From Stenotrophomonas maltophilia (lineage in GTDB: Bacteria > Pseudomonadota > Gammaproteobacteria > Xanthomonadales > Xanthomonadaceae): a DNA stretch of 36,922 nucleotides. The stretch spans positions 17,112 to 54,033 of the forward strand of contig NZ_RAVT01000034.1 of the NCBI RefSeq assembly GCF_013464915.1. The letters are read 5' to 3'. Each line of letters opens with the position of its first letter. Position 1 is the first letter of the stretch. This document shows positions 8,009-16,718 of this stretch, piece after piece. A model generated the notes under the pieces. That model saw only the letters and a program-made list of their open reading frames with translations. It did not search any database and was not told the origin of the DNA. Both the position numbers and the translations under genes were made by a program.

Positions 8009-10816
8009 TTACTTGCCGAAGTCGTACTTCATCTGGGCCTGGATGGAGCGGCCGTAGATGCTGTAGAAGGCGCTGTTGTACGGGGTGCCATCGGTACCCT
8101 CGTAGCTGTAGCGCTGGCCGGTCGGCATCTTGTTGAAGACGTTGTTGACCATCAGCGACAGGGTCAGGTCTTCCTGCGCGCGGTAGGCGAAGCTCAGGTT
8201 GTACGTGGTGTACGAGCCCCACTTGCCGGCCTTGGCGCCGTAGCGGTTGGTGTAGTCGTAGCTGCGACCCAGGTAGGCGACGTAGTTCGGCGTGCTGCCG
8301 ACGTAGTTCGCGTACACCGTGGTGGTGAACTTGTCGATGTTCCAGGCCACCGACAGGTCGCCACGCACCTTGGCGTAGTTGTCGTAGTAGTACATGTTGT
8401 ACGGATCGCTCAGCAGGTCGATCTTCTGTGCACCCGGCAGCGGCTGCAGCTCGCGCTTCAGCATGTTGGTGTAGTTGCCGGAGAAGTTCAGCGAGCCGAA
8501 GCGGCCGATGTCCTGCTGGTACTTCGCGCTGACGGCGACTGCTTCCAGGTTCTGGCTGGCGACGTTCAGCTTCGGGGTGTAGACGCGGGTGATCGCACCG
8601 GCGTTGTCACGGGTGATCCAGTTGGCAACATCCTGGCAGCTGGCCGAGGTGTTGTTCACGGCACCGGTGGCGCAGGCGTACTCGGCCATCAGCAGCTGGT
8701 CGCTGCTCAGGGTCTTGACCTCGTTCTTGATCTTCCAGTTGTAGTAGTCAACCGACAGCGAGAAGTTGCTGACCGGTGCCCACACAACGCCCGCGCTCCA
8801 CACGTCGGCGGTGATCGGCTTCAGGTCCGGGTTGCCGGACTTTTCGCTGTAGACCGAGGTGTTCTTGTAGTACGGGCAGAGGTCGTCGTTCAGCGCGAAG
8901 CCCGCCTGGTTGCAGCGGTAGTAGTCGTTCTGGCTGGACGCGTACGAACCGCTCATGCCCTGGAAGGCGTCGGACAGGGTCGGTGCACGGAAGGCGGTGC
9001 CGTACTTGCCGCGGAACAGCAGGCTTTCCAGCGGACGGAACTCGACGCCGATGCTGTAGGTGGCCTTGTCGACGGTGCTGTCGGCGATCTTGAAGGCGTC
9101 GTAGCGGCCCGAAGCGCTGACCGTCACCATGTCGTGCAGCGGCATGCGCAGCTCGGAGGTCACTGCGTAGCTGCTGCGGTGGCCGGCGCCGGCCACGGCG
9201 GTGGTGCCCCAGACGTTGCCGTCGATGAACGACTGGTTCGGGGAGTAGTTCCAGCCTTCGCTGCCACCTTCCAGGACCACGGCGAGGCCGGCGTCACCGC
9301 CCGGCAGGCTGAACAGCGAACCGTTGGTCAGCTGCACGCGGCCCAGGTTCTGCCAGGTCTTGCTGTGGTGGGTGCCGTAGCCGGTGAAGCTGCCGAACTC
9401 TTCCGGGGTGATCGGCGAGTAGAACGCAGCATAGTTCGGGTTGTAGATGCCGAACTGGCCGCCGGTCTTCGGGTCGGTGTAGGTGCCCAGCTGCTGGCCG
9501 AGGACGCGATCGGCGAAGAAGCCGTTGATCTTGTCCTTCCAGCGCACGAAGCGGTCCTGGTCCAGGCGGTACTCGCCACGGGTAAAGCTGGCGCTGTAGT
9601 CCCAGTCACCGAACATGCCCTTCGCACCCAGGGTGACCTGGTAGGAACGGCTGCGGTCGGCATTGAGGATGTTGTTGTAGTCGCCGACGCCGATTTCTTC
9701 CGGCGCGAAGGCGCGCTGCAGGTTCACGACCTTGCCCAGGCCCTGGTCGTAGAAGCCGCCCATGCCCGACTGCGTGCCCCACCACAGGGCGCTGGAGCCG
9801 GAGGTGAACTCGGTCTTTTCCTTGCTGTACAGCACGTCGGCGAACAGCTGCAGGTTGTCGTTCACGTCGAAGGTCATGGTCGAGTAGAACTGACCGCTGT
9901 CCTTGGAGTTCTTCAGCGTCTTGTAGCCCGCGCTGTAGATCGAGCCGCAGGACTCGCCCTTGCCTTCACGGAAGCCGACGGTGGTGGTGCCGTCGTACAG
10001 GCCGGCAACATTGGCGCAACGGCTCGGGTCCATCATGTAGTACTTGCCGCCACCGGTGACCAGGAAGTCATTGGACGGCGCCTGCGGGGTGAAGCCGACC
10101 GGGTTGGTCTGGCGGGTGATGTCGCGCTGGTAACCCCAGATCGGGTTGCCCGTTTCGTACTGGACGTTGACCAGTGCGTTGAAGCGGCCGTCGACGGCGG
10201 TGAAGCCGTGCGCGCCGCTGATGCGCAGGTTGCTGCCACCACCTTCGGTGTAGGTGCCGCCGCGGACGGTCATCGTGCCGCCGTCCATGCGCTCCTTCAG
10301 GATGATGTTGACGACGCCGGCGATGGCGTCCGAACCGTACAGCGAGGACTGGCCACCCGGCAGCACTTCAATGCGCTCGACGATGTCGACCGGAATGCCG
10401 CTGAGGTTGTTGAACGACTCGCTGCCGTTGTACAGCGCCGGATACGAAAGCATCGGGCGGCCGTTGATCAGGTACTTGGTGTAACCCGGGTTCAGGCCGA
10501 ACATGCCGGAGGCTTCGGCGCCCTGGGTGAAGGCACCCGAGGTCTGGCCACCCTGCAGGCCGCCGGTGGTCAGCGAGGACTGCTGCAGCACTTCGGCCAC
10601 GCTGGTGAAGCCGCGTGCCTGGATGTCTTCGGAGGTGATGGACATCACCGGGGTCTGGGTTTCAACCTGGGTCTGCGGGATCAGCGAACCGGTGACGGTG
10701 ATCTTGTCCAGGTTGGTCGCCTTGTCCTGGGCCATTGCCGGGGCGGCGGCCATCAGAGCGGAAATCAGGGCGACGGCGAGCGTGTTGCGACGTGCGGTGT
10801 TGCTTACGTATTTCAT
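8009..10816 (-). CDS. TonB-dependent outer-membrane receptor (second)
   Basis: A 935-residue TonB-dependent transporter. It has a signal peptide ending PAMAQ near residue 30, a TonB-box-like DKITVTGSLIP, and a plug with IEVLPGGQSSLYGSDAIAGV. The beta-barrel ends MKYDFGK. The ATG at 10814-10816 was chosen because it gives a clean signal peptide; GGAA lies just upstream. The in-frame ATG at 10867 would add residues without signal-peptide character. The gene shares its upstream region divergently with mrp. The plug resembles that of the first receptor, but the proteins are clearly not recent duplicates. Several Cys residues in the barrel could form loop disulphides. Ligand unknown. Confidence 0.93.
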   Translation of the reverse strand: MKYVSNTARRNTLAVALISALMAAAPAMAQDKATNLDKITVTGSLIPQTQVETQTPVMSITSEDIQARGFTSVAEVLQQSSLTTGGLQGGQTSGAFTQGAEASGMFGLNPGYTKYLINGRPMLSYPALYNGSESFNNLSGIPVDIVERIEVLPGGQSSLYGSDAIAGVVNIILKERMDGGTMTVRGGTYTEGGGSNLRISGAHGFTAVDGRFNALVNVQYETGNPIWGYQRDITRQTNPVGFTPQAPSNDFLVTGGGKYYMMDPSRCANVAGLYDGTTTVGFREGKGESCGSIYSAGYKTLKNSKDSGQFYSTMTFDVNDNLQLFADVLYSKEKTEFTSGSSALWWGTQSGMGGFYDQGLGKVVNLQRAFAPEEIGVGDYNNILNADRSRSYQVTLGAKGMFGDWDYSASFTRGEYRLDQDRFVRWKDKINGFFADRVLGQQLGTYTDPKTGGQFGIYNPNYAAFYSPITPEEFGSFTGYGTHHSKTWQNLGRVQLTNGSLFSLPGGDAGLAVVLEGGSEGWNYSPNQSFIDGNVWGTTAVAGAGHRSSYAVTSELRMPLHDMVTVSASGRYDAFKIADSTVDKATYSIGVEFRPLESLLFRGKYGTAFRAPTLSDAFQGMSGSYASSQNDYYRCNQAGFALNDDLCPYYKNTSVYSEKSGNPDLKPITADVWSAGVVWAPVSNFSLSVDYYNWKIKNEVKTLSSDQLLMAEYACATGAVNNTSASCQDVANWITRDNAGAITRVYTPKLNVASQNLEAVAVSAKYQQDIGRFGSLNFSGNYTNMLKRELQPLPGAQKIDLLSDPYNMYYYDNYAKVRGDLSVAWNIDKFTTTVYANYVGSTPNYVAYLGRSYDYTNRYGAKAGKWGSYTTYNLSFAYRAQEDLTLSLMVNNVFNKMPTGQRYSYEGTDGTPYNSAFYSIYGRSIQAQMKYDFGK

Positions 10817-10915
10817 GTAGTTCCAATAAAGAGCAAAAAACAAAAATCGGCACTGCGCATGCGCCATCGTGCGCGCTGGAAACCAGCTCCGCAGCCCAAA
10901 ACAGTGCTTCAGGAA

Positions 10916-10932
10916 CGTAACATGAACTTAAC
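10916..10932 (-). promoter_or_regulatory. Receptor-promoter motif GTTAA-N2-TCATGTTA
   Basis: On the minus strand this reads GTTAAGTTCATGTTACG. It closely matches GTTAATGTCATGTTAAT upstream of the first receptor (7763-7779), which overlaps that gene's -10. It is probably part of the promoter of the second receptor, though no good -35 hexamer is visible. Confidence 0.4.
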
Positions 10933-10988
10933 AATCTGTGCACGAATCTGTAGCAATCCTGAATTTCAGTCAGGCTACGTCCAGCTTG

Positions 10989-10994
10989 TATGAT
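10989..10994 (+). promoter_or_regulatory. Candidate -10 element for mrp
   Basis: TATGAT, preceded by TTG, stands about 36 bases before the chosen mrp start. No convincing -35 is seen. The site supports the GTG start at 11031 over the ATG at 10938, which lies upstream of it. Confidence 0.35.
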
Positions 10995-11030
10995 GTTGGG
11001 TTATTCCCCCTGATACAGCTGGTGCCCGTT

Positions 11031-11885
11031 GTGAACAGTTCCCCCCGCCGCCCCCATGCCAGCCAGGTCCAGAAGGGACTGACGCCACATGCCCGCATCC
11101 GCAATGTCATCGCGGTCGGCTCCGGCAAGGGCGGCGTGGGCAAGTCGACCACTGCGGTCAATCTGGCCGTGGCGCTGCAGCAGCTGGGCGCACGTGTTGG
11201 CGTGCTGGACGCGGACATCTACGGCCCCAGCGTGCCCGCCATGCTGGGCTTGTCCGGCCGGCCGGAAAGTCCCGACAACAAGAGCATCGAGCCGCTGCGT
11301 GCGTTCGGCGTGGACACCATGTCGATCGGCTACCTGATCGAAGAGGACACGCCGATGATCTGGCGCGGTCCGATGGCCACCTCGGCAATGACCCAGCTGT
11401 TCAACGACACCCTGTGGGACGATCTGGATTTCCTGCTGATCGATCTGCCGCCAGGCACCGGTGACATCCAGTTGACCCTGACCCAGAAGATCCCGCTGGC
11501 CGGTGCGGTGATCGTCACCACGCCGCAGGACATCGCCACGCTGGATGCAAAGAAGGCGCTGAAGATGTTCGAGAAGGTCGAGGTGCCGGTGCTGGGCATC
11601 GTCGAGAACATGGCGGTGCATACCTGCAGCAACTGCGGGCATGTCGAGCACCTGTTCGGTGAAGGCGGCGGCGAGCGCATGGCGGCCCAGTACGGCGTGC
11701 CGCTGCTGGGTTCACTGCCGCTGCAGATCGGCATCCGCGAACAGGGCGATAGCGGTACCCCGATCACCGTGGCGCAGCCCGATTCGGTACCGGCCCAGGC
11801 GTACCGCCATGCCGCGCAGCGCCTGATCGAGGAAGTGGGCAAGCGCCCGCGGGCATCGATCCCGATCCTGTCATCGCTGCTCTGA
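11031..11885 (+). CDS. mrp: Mrp/ApbC-type iron-sulfur cluster carrier ATPase
   Basis: A 284-residue P-loop ATPase that binds and transfers Fe-S clusters in the cytoplasm. The deviant Walker A motif GSGKGGVGKST is near residues 30-40. A Walker B-like LLIDLPPGTGD and the cluster-binding CSNC (in HTCSNCGHVEHLFG) are present. The protein has only about 25 residues before the P-loop, so it lacks the N-terminal MIP18/DUF59 domain found in longer Mrp proteins such as that of E. coli. The GTG at 11031 was chosen because it follows a candidate -10; another GTG at 11022 is possible. No strong ribosome binding site is visible. It is divergent from a TonB receptor and converges on the Oar-like receptor, with no terminator of its own. 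Confidence 0.92.
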   Translation: MNSSPRRPHASQVQKGLTPHARIRNVIAVGSGKGGVGKSTTAVNLAVALQQLGARVGVLDADIYGPSVPAMLGLSGRPESPDNKSIEPLRAFGVDTMSIGYLIEEDTPMIWRGPMATSAMTQLFNDTLWDDLDFLLIDLPPGTGDIQLTLTQKIPLAGAVIVTTPQDIATLDAKKALKMFEKVEVPVLGIVENMAVHTCSNCGHVEHLFGEGGGERMAAQYGVPLLGSLPLQIGIREQGDSGTPITVAQPDSVPAQAYRHAAQRLIEEVGKRPRASIPILSSLL

Positions 11886-11897
11886 CCGCGGCCGCAA

Positions 11898-11927
11898 AGA
11901 AAAAGCCGCCGGCGCGAGGCCGGCGGC
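11898..11927 (-). terminator. Intrinsic terminator of the Oar-like receptor gene
   Basis: The 9-bp stem GCCGCCGGC / GCCGGCGGC (11905-11913 with 11919-11927) is followed on the minus strand by TTTTTCTTT. It begins 12 bases past the converging mrp stop. It has no T-run in the plus direction. Confidence 0.85.
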
Positions 11928-11957
11928 AATCAGAAGCGTTCCTGGAGAGGGAACGGC

Positions 11958-14900
11958 TTACCAGTCGTACTGGACCTGGAAGCGGACGTAGCGCGGATCG
12001 TTGAAGTACTTCGGCGTGTTGTAGTTGTAGTAGGTGCGGATGGTCTCGGCAGCGCTCGGGCGGCCGTACTTGGTCTCGTACACCTGCACGGGCTTGATGT
12101 TGTTGAAGGCGTTGAGCACGGACACCTGCACGCTCAGGCCTTCCATCCACTTCGGGGTATAGGTGATGTTCGGGCTGACAGTGAACTGCCAGGGCGTGCG
12201 GCCGGCGCTTCCCACCTTGGCGATGTCATCCGCACTGGTGAAGCCGTCGGCCTGCAGCTGGCAGCTGTGGAAGACGCCGGTGTAGCCATACTCGGTGCCG
12301 AAGCTGCCCCAGCCGCCGCCCAGGCAGCTCTTGGGGGCGCCGGACTGCGCCAGCACATTCACGCCGACGGACCATTCATCGTTGAACTTGAAGCCACCGA
12401 ACAGCTTGATGCTGTGGCGATGGTCATTGAACAGGTAACCGTCCGAGCCGTACATGATTTCGGCAAAGTCGAAGTCCGACGTGGTGCCGGTGTCGTCCTG
12501 GCCGTTGGTGCTCTTGACCAGGCCCTCATAGTTGCCCTCCAGCTTGGACCAGGTGTACGAGAAGCTGGCATACCAGCGCTCGGTCTGCTTGTCCGCGCTG
12601 AGCGTGACGGCCTTGTAGGTACGCTTGGCCTTCGGGCCGAGGGTCGAGCCCGGCACGGTGATTTCCTCCGTGGTGCCATTGCCGTCCACGTCGAGCGTGA
12701 CCTTCAGGTCGCTGCCCGGGTTGTAGATCCAGCAGCCCGGCAGGCCCTCCGGCACGGTCCATGGGTCGGACCAGTTGGACAGGTCGTAGCCGGCTGCGAC
12801 GGCCGCGTTGTAAAGCGAGCGCGAGTCACAGGTGTCATCGATCGCCTTGTTGATGCGTCGATAGGTGGCCTTGATGCCCAGCGTCCAGTCGTTGAAGAAG
12901 TCGATCGGCGAACTGATCTGCTGCTGGTAGCCCAGGATCACCTCGTCCTGCGTGTAGGGCTTCAGTCCCTTGGACGCCACGGCGCGGGGATCTGGAGTGG
13001 TGCCGCCCTCGCCGTTGATAACCGAGTCGATGGCGCCGTCTTCATAGCGGCCGGTGATGTTCGGTGCGCCGTTGGCGCCGATTCCATCGTAGGTGTAGTA
13101 CTGATCCAGATAGTACGAAGCACTGGCTGCGCGCAGCGCCACGTTTGCAGCGATGGGCAGTGAGTAGCGGCCTACCGAAGCGAACAGCTTGCTGCGGCCA
13201 TCCCCCAGCAGATCCCACGAGAAGCCCAGACGCGGCTGCCAGATGTTGTCCTGCTTGACGAAGCTGATGCCGTCGGAATTCTTGTTGTTGAAGGAATCGT
13301 TACGGACGCCGGCATACAGCATGAAGTTGTCGGTGATCTGCCAGTTGTCCTGCAGGTACCACGACTTCTGCTTGATTTCGATCGAACCGCCATTGCGGAA
13401 GTTCACGAGGTTGGCGTACTCATCTTCCAGGTACCACAATGCGCCGCCGGAGTAGGACGTGCCCTGCACGGAGGTCCATTTCTCATCGCTGTAGCCGAAG
13501 CCGATCTTGTGATCGCCCAGCTGCCAGTCGAAGTCAAGGCGGGTACCCTTGCGCTCGTTGCGGCCGCCGAACATGCCGACGGTGCTTGCCACGGCGCAGC
13601 CGATACGACGACCGGTGCCGCCGGTTTCCGACCGGTAGTCCAGCACATATGGGCATGCGCCCTGCGGGCTGTTGATGTCGCCGTTGTAGGCGTCGAAGAC
13701 ACCGTCAGGGCTGATGGTGTGCTCCGAAGCCCGGTTACGCATCTGCCCATACTGCAGCGATCCGGTCAGGTTCTCGGTCAGGTAGCTGGTCCACTTGAAC
13801 ACGTCGGTCTGGCCGCCGCTCTTGCCGACCAGTTCGCCGAGATAGCTGGTCTTGGCCGGCTCGCCGCCTGCATCAGGACGGTCGTAGAGCGCGTTGTAGT
13901 AGTCATAGGAGTAGCGTCGGCTGTTGTCGAAGCCGGTGTACTCCAGGTGGTTGTTTTCGTTGAGGTACCAGTCAACCTTCAGCAGCCAGTAGGGCGTCTT
14001 GGACTCATAGTCGTAGGCCGTGGTGGACAGGGCCGCTGCCGACGGGGGGCGCCCGTTGGTGGTGTACTGGGAGCCACGATTGCTGAAGCTGGTGGTCTTC
14101 GAGTCGCTGAACTGGCCCATGGCGAACACGAACAGCTTGTCTTCGATCAGCGGACCGCCGGCCCATACACTGTAGACGTTCGAGCTGCTGCTGTTCTTGT
14201 CATAGGAACGGAAGATCGAGCCGTCGTCATAGTAGGTATCGGGCGTGCTCTCGCGGAGTGAATCGGGTGCGCCAGTCCAGCTGAAGCCGCCTTTCCACTC
14301 ATTGGTGCCACGCTTGACGTTGACGCTGGTCACGCCGCCGGTGGAGAAGCCGTACTGAGCACCATAGCCACCGGTCTGCACGTCCAGCTGGTCGATGGCC
14401 TGATAGGGGATTTCCGAGAAGGACAGGCTGTCGTACAGGTTGGTGACATTGAATCCGTTGACGTAGTAGCTGTTCTCAGCAGCCGATGCGCCACCGAAGG
14501 AGGCCGGGCCGAAGTAGCCGCTGGCCGCCACGGTGCCCGGGGTGAGCAGGGAGACGCTTGTGACATCGCGGGCGACCGGCAACGAGTTGAGCTTGTCGGC
14601 GGTGAAGGTGGTCCGCGATTCAACGCTGCCCAGATCGATCGTGTTGGCCGCGCCCAGTGCGCGCACGTTGACGGTATCGAGCGAAGTGGCATTGCCGCTG
14701 CTCGCAGAGGCGAATGTTGCGAAGGACTGTTGGCCCGCCACCACAGTGACGCGGGTGGTCGCAACCGGGCTGCCACCACTGACCGTGGTGACCTCGTAGG
14801 TGCCGGTGGGCAGCTGGGAGATGCGGAAACGGCCATCCGCGCTGACGTTCACTTCGCGGGTAGCGCCGGAGGCCAGGCTTTTGACCTGCACTTTTTCAGC

Positions 14901-15023
14901 TGAAGCTGCGGTACCGACGATATCGCCAGAGGTGCTCTGGGCATAGCTGGTGCCGGCGAGGGCTCCCAGCACCATGGCCAGGGCGGTGCGCTTCAGGCTG
15001 CGTCCATTGAAGTTCAGATTCAT
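11958..15023 (-). CDS. Oar-like TonB-dependent receptor with carboxypeptidase-regulatory-like domain
   Basis: A 1021-residue outer-membrane protein. The signal peptide ends TSYAQ near residue 29. A carboxypeptidase-regulatory-like (beta-sandwich) domain covers about residues 30-110 (VSADGRFRISQLPTGTYEV). A plug follows with SYYVNGFNVTNLYD and the Oar-type LDVQTGGYGAQYGFSTGG. A long barrel ends in FQVQYDW with an aromatic terminal residue. The ATG at 15021-15023 has AAAGGAA at good spacing. The family is widespread in xanthomonads; Oar was named for outer-membrane and adhesion phenotypes in Myxococcus, and some members export or import proteins or peptides. The ligand here is unknown. It has its own terminator and a long AT-rich upstream region. 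Confidence 0.93.
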   Translation of the reverse strand: MNLNFNGRSLKRTALAMVLGALAGTSYAQSTSGDIVGTAASAEKVQVKSLASGATREVNVSADGRFRISQLPTGTYEVTTVSGGSPVATTRVTVVAGQQSFATFASASSGNATSLDTVNVRALGAANTIDLGSVESRTTFTADKLNSLPVARDVTSVSLLTPGTVAASGYFGPASFGGASAAENSYYVNGFNVTNLYDSLSFSEIPYQAIDQLDVQTGGYGAQYGFSTGGVTSVNVKRGTNEWKGGFSWTGAPDSLRESTPDTYYDDGSIFRSYDKNSSSSNVYSVWAGGPLIEDKLFVFAMGQFSDSKTTSFSNRGSQYTTNGRPPSAAALSTTAYDYESKTPYWLLKVDWYLNENNHLEYTGFDNSRRYSYDYYNALYDRPDAGGEPAKTSYLGELVGKSGGQTDVFKWTSYLTENLTGSLQYGQMRNRASEHTISPDGVFDAYNGDINSPQGACPYVLDYRSETGGTGRRIGCAVASTVGMFGGRNERKGTRLDFDWQLGDHKIGFGYSDEKWTSVQGTSYSGGALWYLEDEYANLVNFRNGGSIEIKQKSWYLQDNWQITDNFMLYAGVRNDSFNNKNSDGISFVKQDNIWQPRLGFSWDLLGDGRSKLFASVGRYSLPIAANVALRAASASYYLDQYYTYDGIGANGAPNITGRYEDGAIDSVINGEGGTTPDPRAVASKGLKPYTQDEVILGYQQQISSPIDFFNDWTLGIKATYRRINKAIDDTCDSRSLYNAAVAAGYDLSNWSDPWTVPEGLPGCWIYNPGSDLKVTLDVDGNGTTEEITVPGSTLGPKAKRTYKAVTLSADKQTERWYASFSYTWSKLEGNYEGLVKSTNGQDDTGTTSDFDFAEIMYGSDGYLFNDHRHSIKLFGGFKFNDEWSVGVNVLAQSGAPKSCLGGGWGSFGTEYGYTGVFHSCQLQADGFTSADDIAKVGSAGRTPWQFTVSPNITYTPKWMEGLSVQVSVLNAFNNIKPVQVYETKYGRPSAAETIRTYYNYNTPKYFNDPRYVRFQVQYDW

Positions 15024-15070
15024 CGTGTTCCTTTGCGGTTGCAGAGGGAAATCGGTTCAATTCAAGCTGA

Positions 15071-15089
15071 CCTGAACGAATTGTTCAGG
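15071..15089. promoter_or_regulatory. Candidate operator: inverted repeat CCTGAAC-N5-GTTCAGG
   Basis: A perfect 7-bp inverted repeat with a 5-bp centre stands 48 bp upstream of the Oar-like receptor start. Symmetry and position fit a dimeric repressor or activator site. No regulator can be named. Confidence 0.35.
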
Positions 15090-15390
15090 ATGAATGAAAC
15101 CGTAACGATGAAGTTTTTCTCGCGCAACGTTCATCTGGCGCTCATGAATCTACAGGCGCTGAAAATTTGTCTCAGGTTGTTGAATTTAAAGATATTTTAT
15201 TTTTTGTTTCGGTTTGTTTCGTGTCTGACGAGATGATTGAAAGTGACACAAATGTGTGATAAGTGATTAATTCTGCAACGATAAGTCTCATTTGTTATTC
15301 ACGATTGTGGGGCATCGATCGTAGGCGCGGTGGCGTGAAGTGGCTTCCAGGGCCGAGGGACAAGCATGGCCGCCGCAGGGAGGCCACCTG

Positions 15391-15396
15391 TAGAAT
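15391..15396 (+). promoter_or_regulatory. Candidate -10 element for dcd
   Basis: TAGAAT stands 48 bases before the dcd ATG. A matching -35 hexamer is not seen, so this is tentative. Confidence 0.35.
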
Positions 15397-15444
15397 CGCC
15401 GCCTCGGGCGCAGCCCCATTCCCCCTCGTTCAACAGGACAGAGC

Positions 15445-16017
<573 letters not shown>

Positions 16018-16038
16018 TCTCCGGCGTCATCGCATGAC

Positions 16039-16067
16039 GAAAACGCCGGGCAATGCCCGGCGTTTTC
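16039..16067. terminator. Bidirectional terminator between dcd and the minus-strand group
   Basis: A perfect 13-bp stem (GAAAACGCCGGGC, 16039-16051, with 16055-16067) has a three-base loop. T-runs stand at the distal stem end in both directions, so it can serve dcd and the converging small membrane-protein gene. Confidence 0.8.
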
Positions 16068-16088
16068 ACATGGGCCACGTGGTGCGTT

Positions 16089-16111
16089 GGCCAGGCTTGG
16101 CCCGGCGCTAC
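16089..16111 (-). repeat. SMAG element 4
   Basis: The minus strand reads GTAG then GCGCCGGGCCAAGCCTGGCC-like arms (imperfect). It begins one base past the stop codon of the small membrane-protein gene. Confidence 0.75.
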
Positions 16112-16112
16112 C

Positions 16113-16280
16113 TTATTTGCCGCGACCGAACAGCATCGCGATGCCGACACCCACCAGCGCAACCGGCCACCAGGTCAGCAGCAGCTTGGACAGGTTCAGG
16201 TGCGTCCAGCCCAGGTTGCTGGCGAGCATGAACAGGCCGATCAGGATCAGCAGGATGGCGGCAACGAGGTTGAATCGCAT
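16113..16280 (-). CDS. Small membrane protein, LiaF-TM/DUF5668-like
   Basis: A 55-residue protein beginning MRFNLVAAILLILIGLFM and ending FGRGK. It has two hydrophobic helices (about residues 5-21 and 34-50) with a short amphipathic linker and a conserved-looking TWWPVALVGVGIAML segment. That pattern of a helix, an NLGW turn, then WWP resembles the LiaF/LiaI transmembrane (DUF5668) family of small inner-membrane proteins. The assignment is by eye. It starts 15 bases after the HIT gene stop on the same strand, so it is probably the last gene of the same transcript. Frame, hydrophobic content and gene-like codon choice all support it as real. No strong ribosome binding site is visible. Function unknown; LiaF-type proteins elsewhere act in envelope-stress sensing. 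Confidence 0.75.
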   Translation of the reverse strand: MRFNLVAAILLILIGLFMLASNLGWTHLNLSKLLLTWWPVALVGVGIAMLFGRGK

Positions 16281-16295
16281 CGGGTCGGTGAGGGC

Positions 16296-16718
16296 TCAGG
16301 TGTGGGCCGGATATCCTAGCCGTTCCTTCCAGTAGGCGACATGCTGGTCCAGTGCGGCCGCTTCGTAGCGGTGCGCGGGACCGCTGCCCCAGACCGGGCC
16401 CGGCCAGGCCGGATCACCGTCATGGCGGCCGATCACGTGGAAGTGCAGCTGGCGCACGATGTTGCCCAGTGCGCCGATGTTGATCTTCTCCACCCCATCG
16501 GAGCCCTTCAGGGCCTTGCAGGCGCGGTTGAGCTCGGTGCGCAGCTTGTCCTGCTGCTCGCCGTCCAGCTCGATCCACTCGGTGACCCCGGCCAGGCGCG
16601 GTACCAGTACCAGCCAGGGGAATCGTTCGTCGTTCATCAGCCGCACTTGCGACAACGGTCCTTCGGCCACCAGCACGCTATCGGTGGCCAGGCGTGAATC
16701 GAGTTCGAAATCGCTCAT
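16296..16718 (-). CDS. HIT-domain protein
   Basis: A 140-residue protein of the histidine triad superfamily of nucleotide hydrolases and transferases. The motif reads QLHFHVIGR, with Gln90 in place of the first histidine, then His92 and His94. The trailing [10 protein letters not shown] is typical of a proteobacterial subgroup, so the Gln is probably normal for that subgroup rather than damage. Substrates in the superfamily include dinucleoside polyphosphates and nucleoside phosphoramidates; which one applies here is unknown. Its ATG overlaps the stop of the upstream dienelactone-hydrolase-family gene (ATGA at 16715-16718), implying translational coupling. The small membrane-protein gene follows. 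Confidence 0.9.
   Translation of the reverse strand: MSDFELDSRLATDSVLVAEGPLSQVRLMNDERFPWLVLVPRLAGVTEWIELDGEQQDKLRTELNRACKALKGSDGVEKINIGALGNIVRQLHFHVIGRHDGDPAWPGPVWGSGPAHRYEAAALDQHVAYWKERLGYPAHT

Larger units (their letters stand above)
15024..15444. other. AT-rich intergenic control region between the Oar-like receptor and dcd
   Basis: About 420 bases without a convincing gene. From 15110 to 15310 the DNA is far more AT-rich than the rest of the window. It holds the perfect inverted repeat CCTGAAC-GAATT-GTTCAGG (15071-15089), two direct copies of TTTGTTTCG ten bases apart (15203-15211, 15213-15221), and the near-palindrome TGACACAAATGTGTGA (15244-15259). The leftward receptor promoter and the rightward dcd promoter should both lie here. 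A 67-codon frame at 15033-15236 has no ribosome binding site or recognisable product. Confidence 0.6.

Noticed and set aside
4678..10816. A lasso-peptide or other RiPP gene cluster, suggested by TonB receptors next to an S9 peptidase
   Set aside because: No precursor, B-protein protease, C-protein cyclase or ABC exporter gene is seen. Kept only as an option for ligand type.
7925..10993. A 1022-codon plus-strand frame opposite the second TonB receptor
   Set aside because: It is antisense to a complete receptor, low in complexity (Val, Gly, Arg, Ala) and runs through the terminator and the promoter. It is a shadow frame.
15033..15236. A 67-codon plus-strand frame in the AT-rich intergenic region
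   Set aside because: No ribosome binding site, no motif, and codon use unlike the window. It overlaps likely promoter elements.
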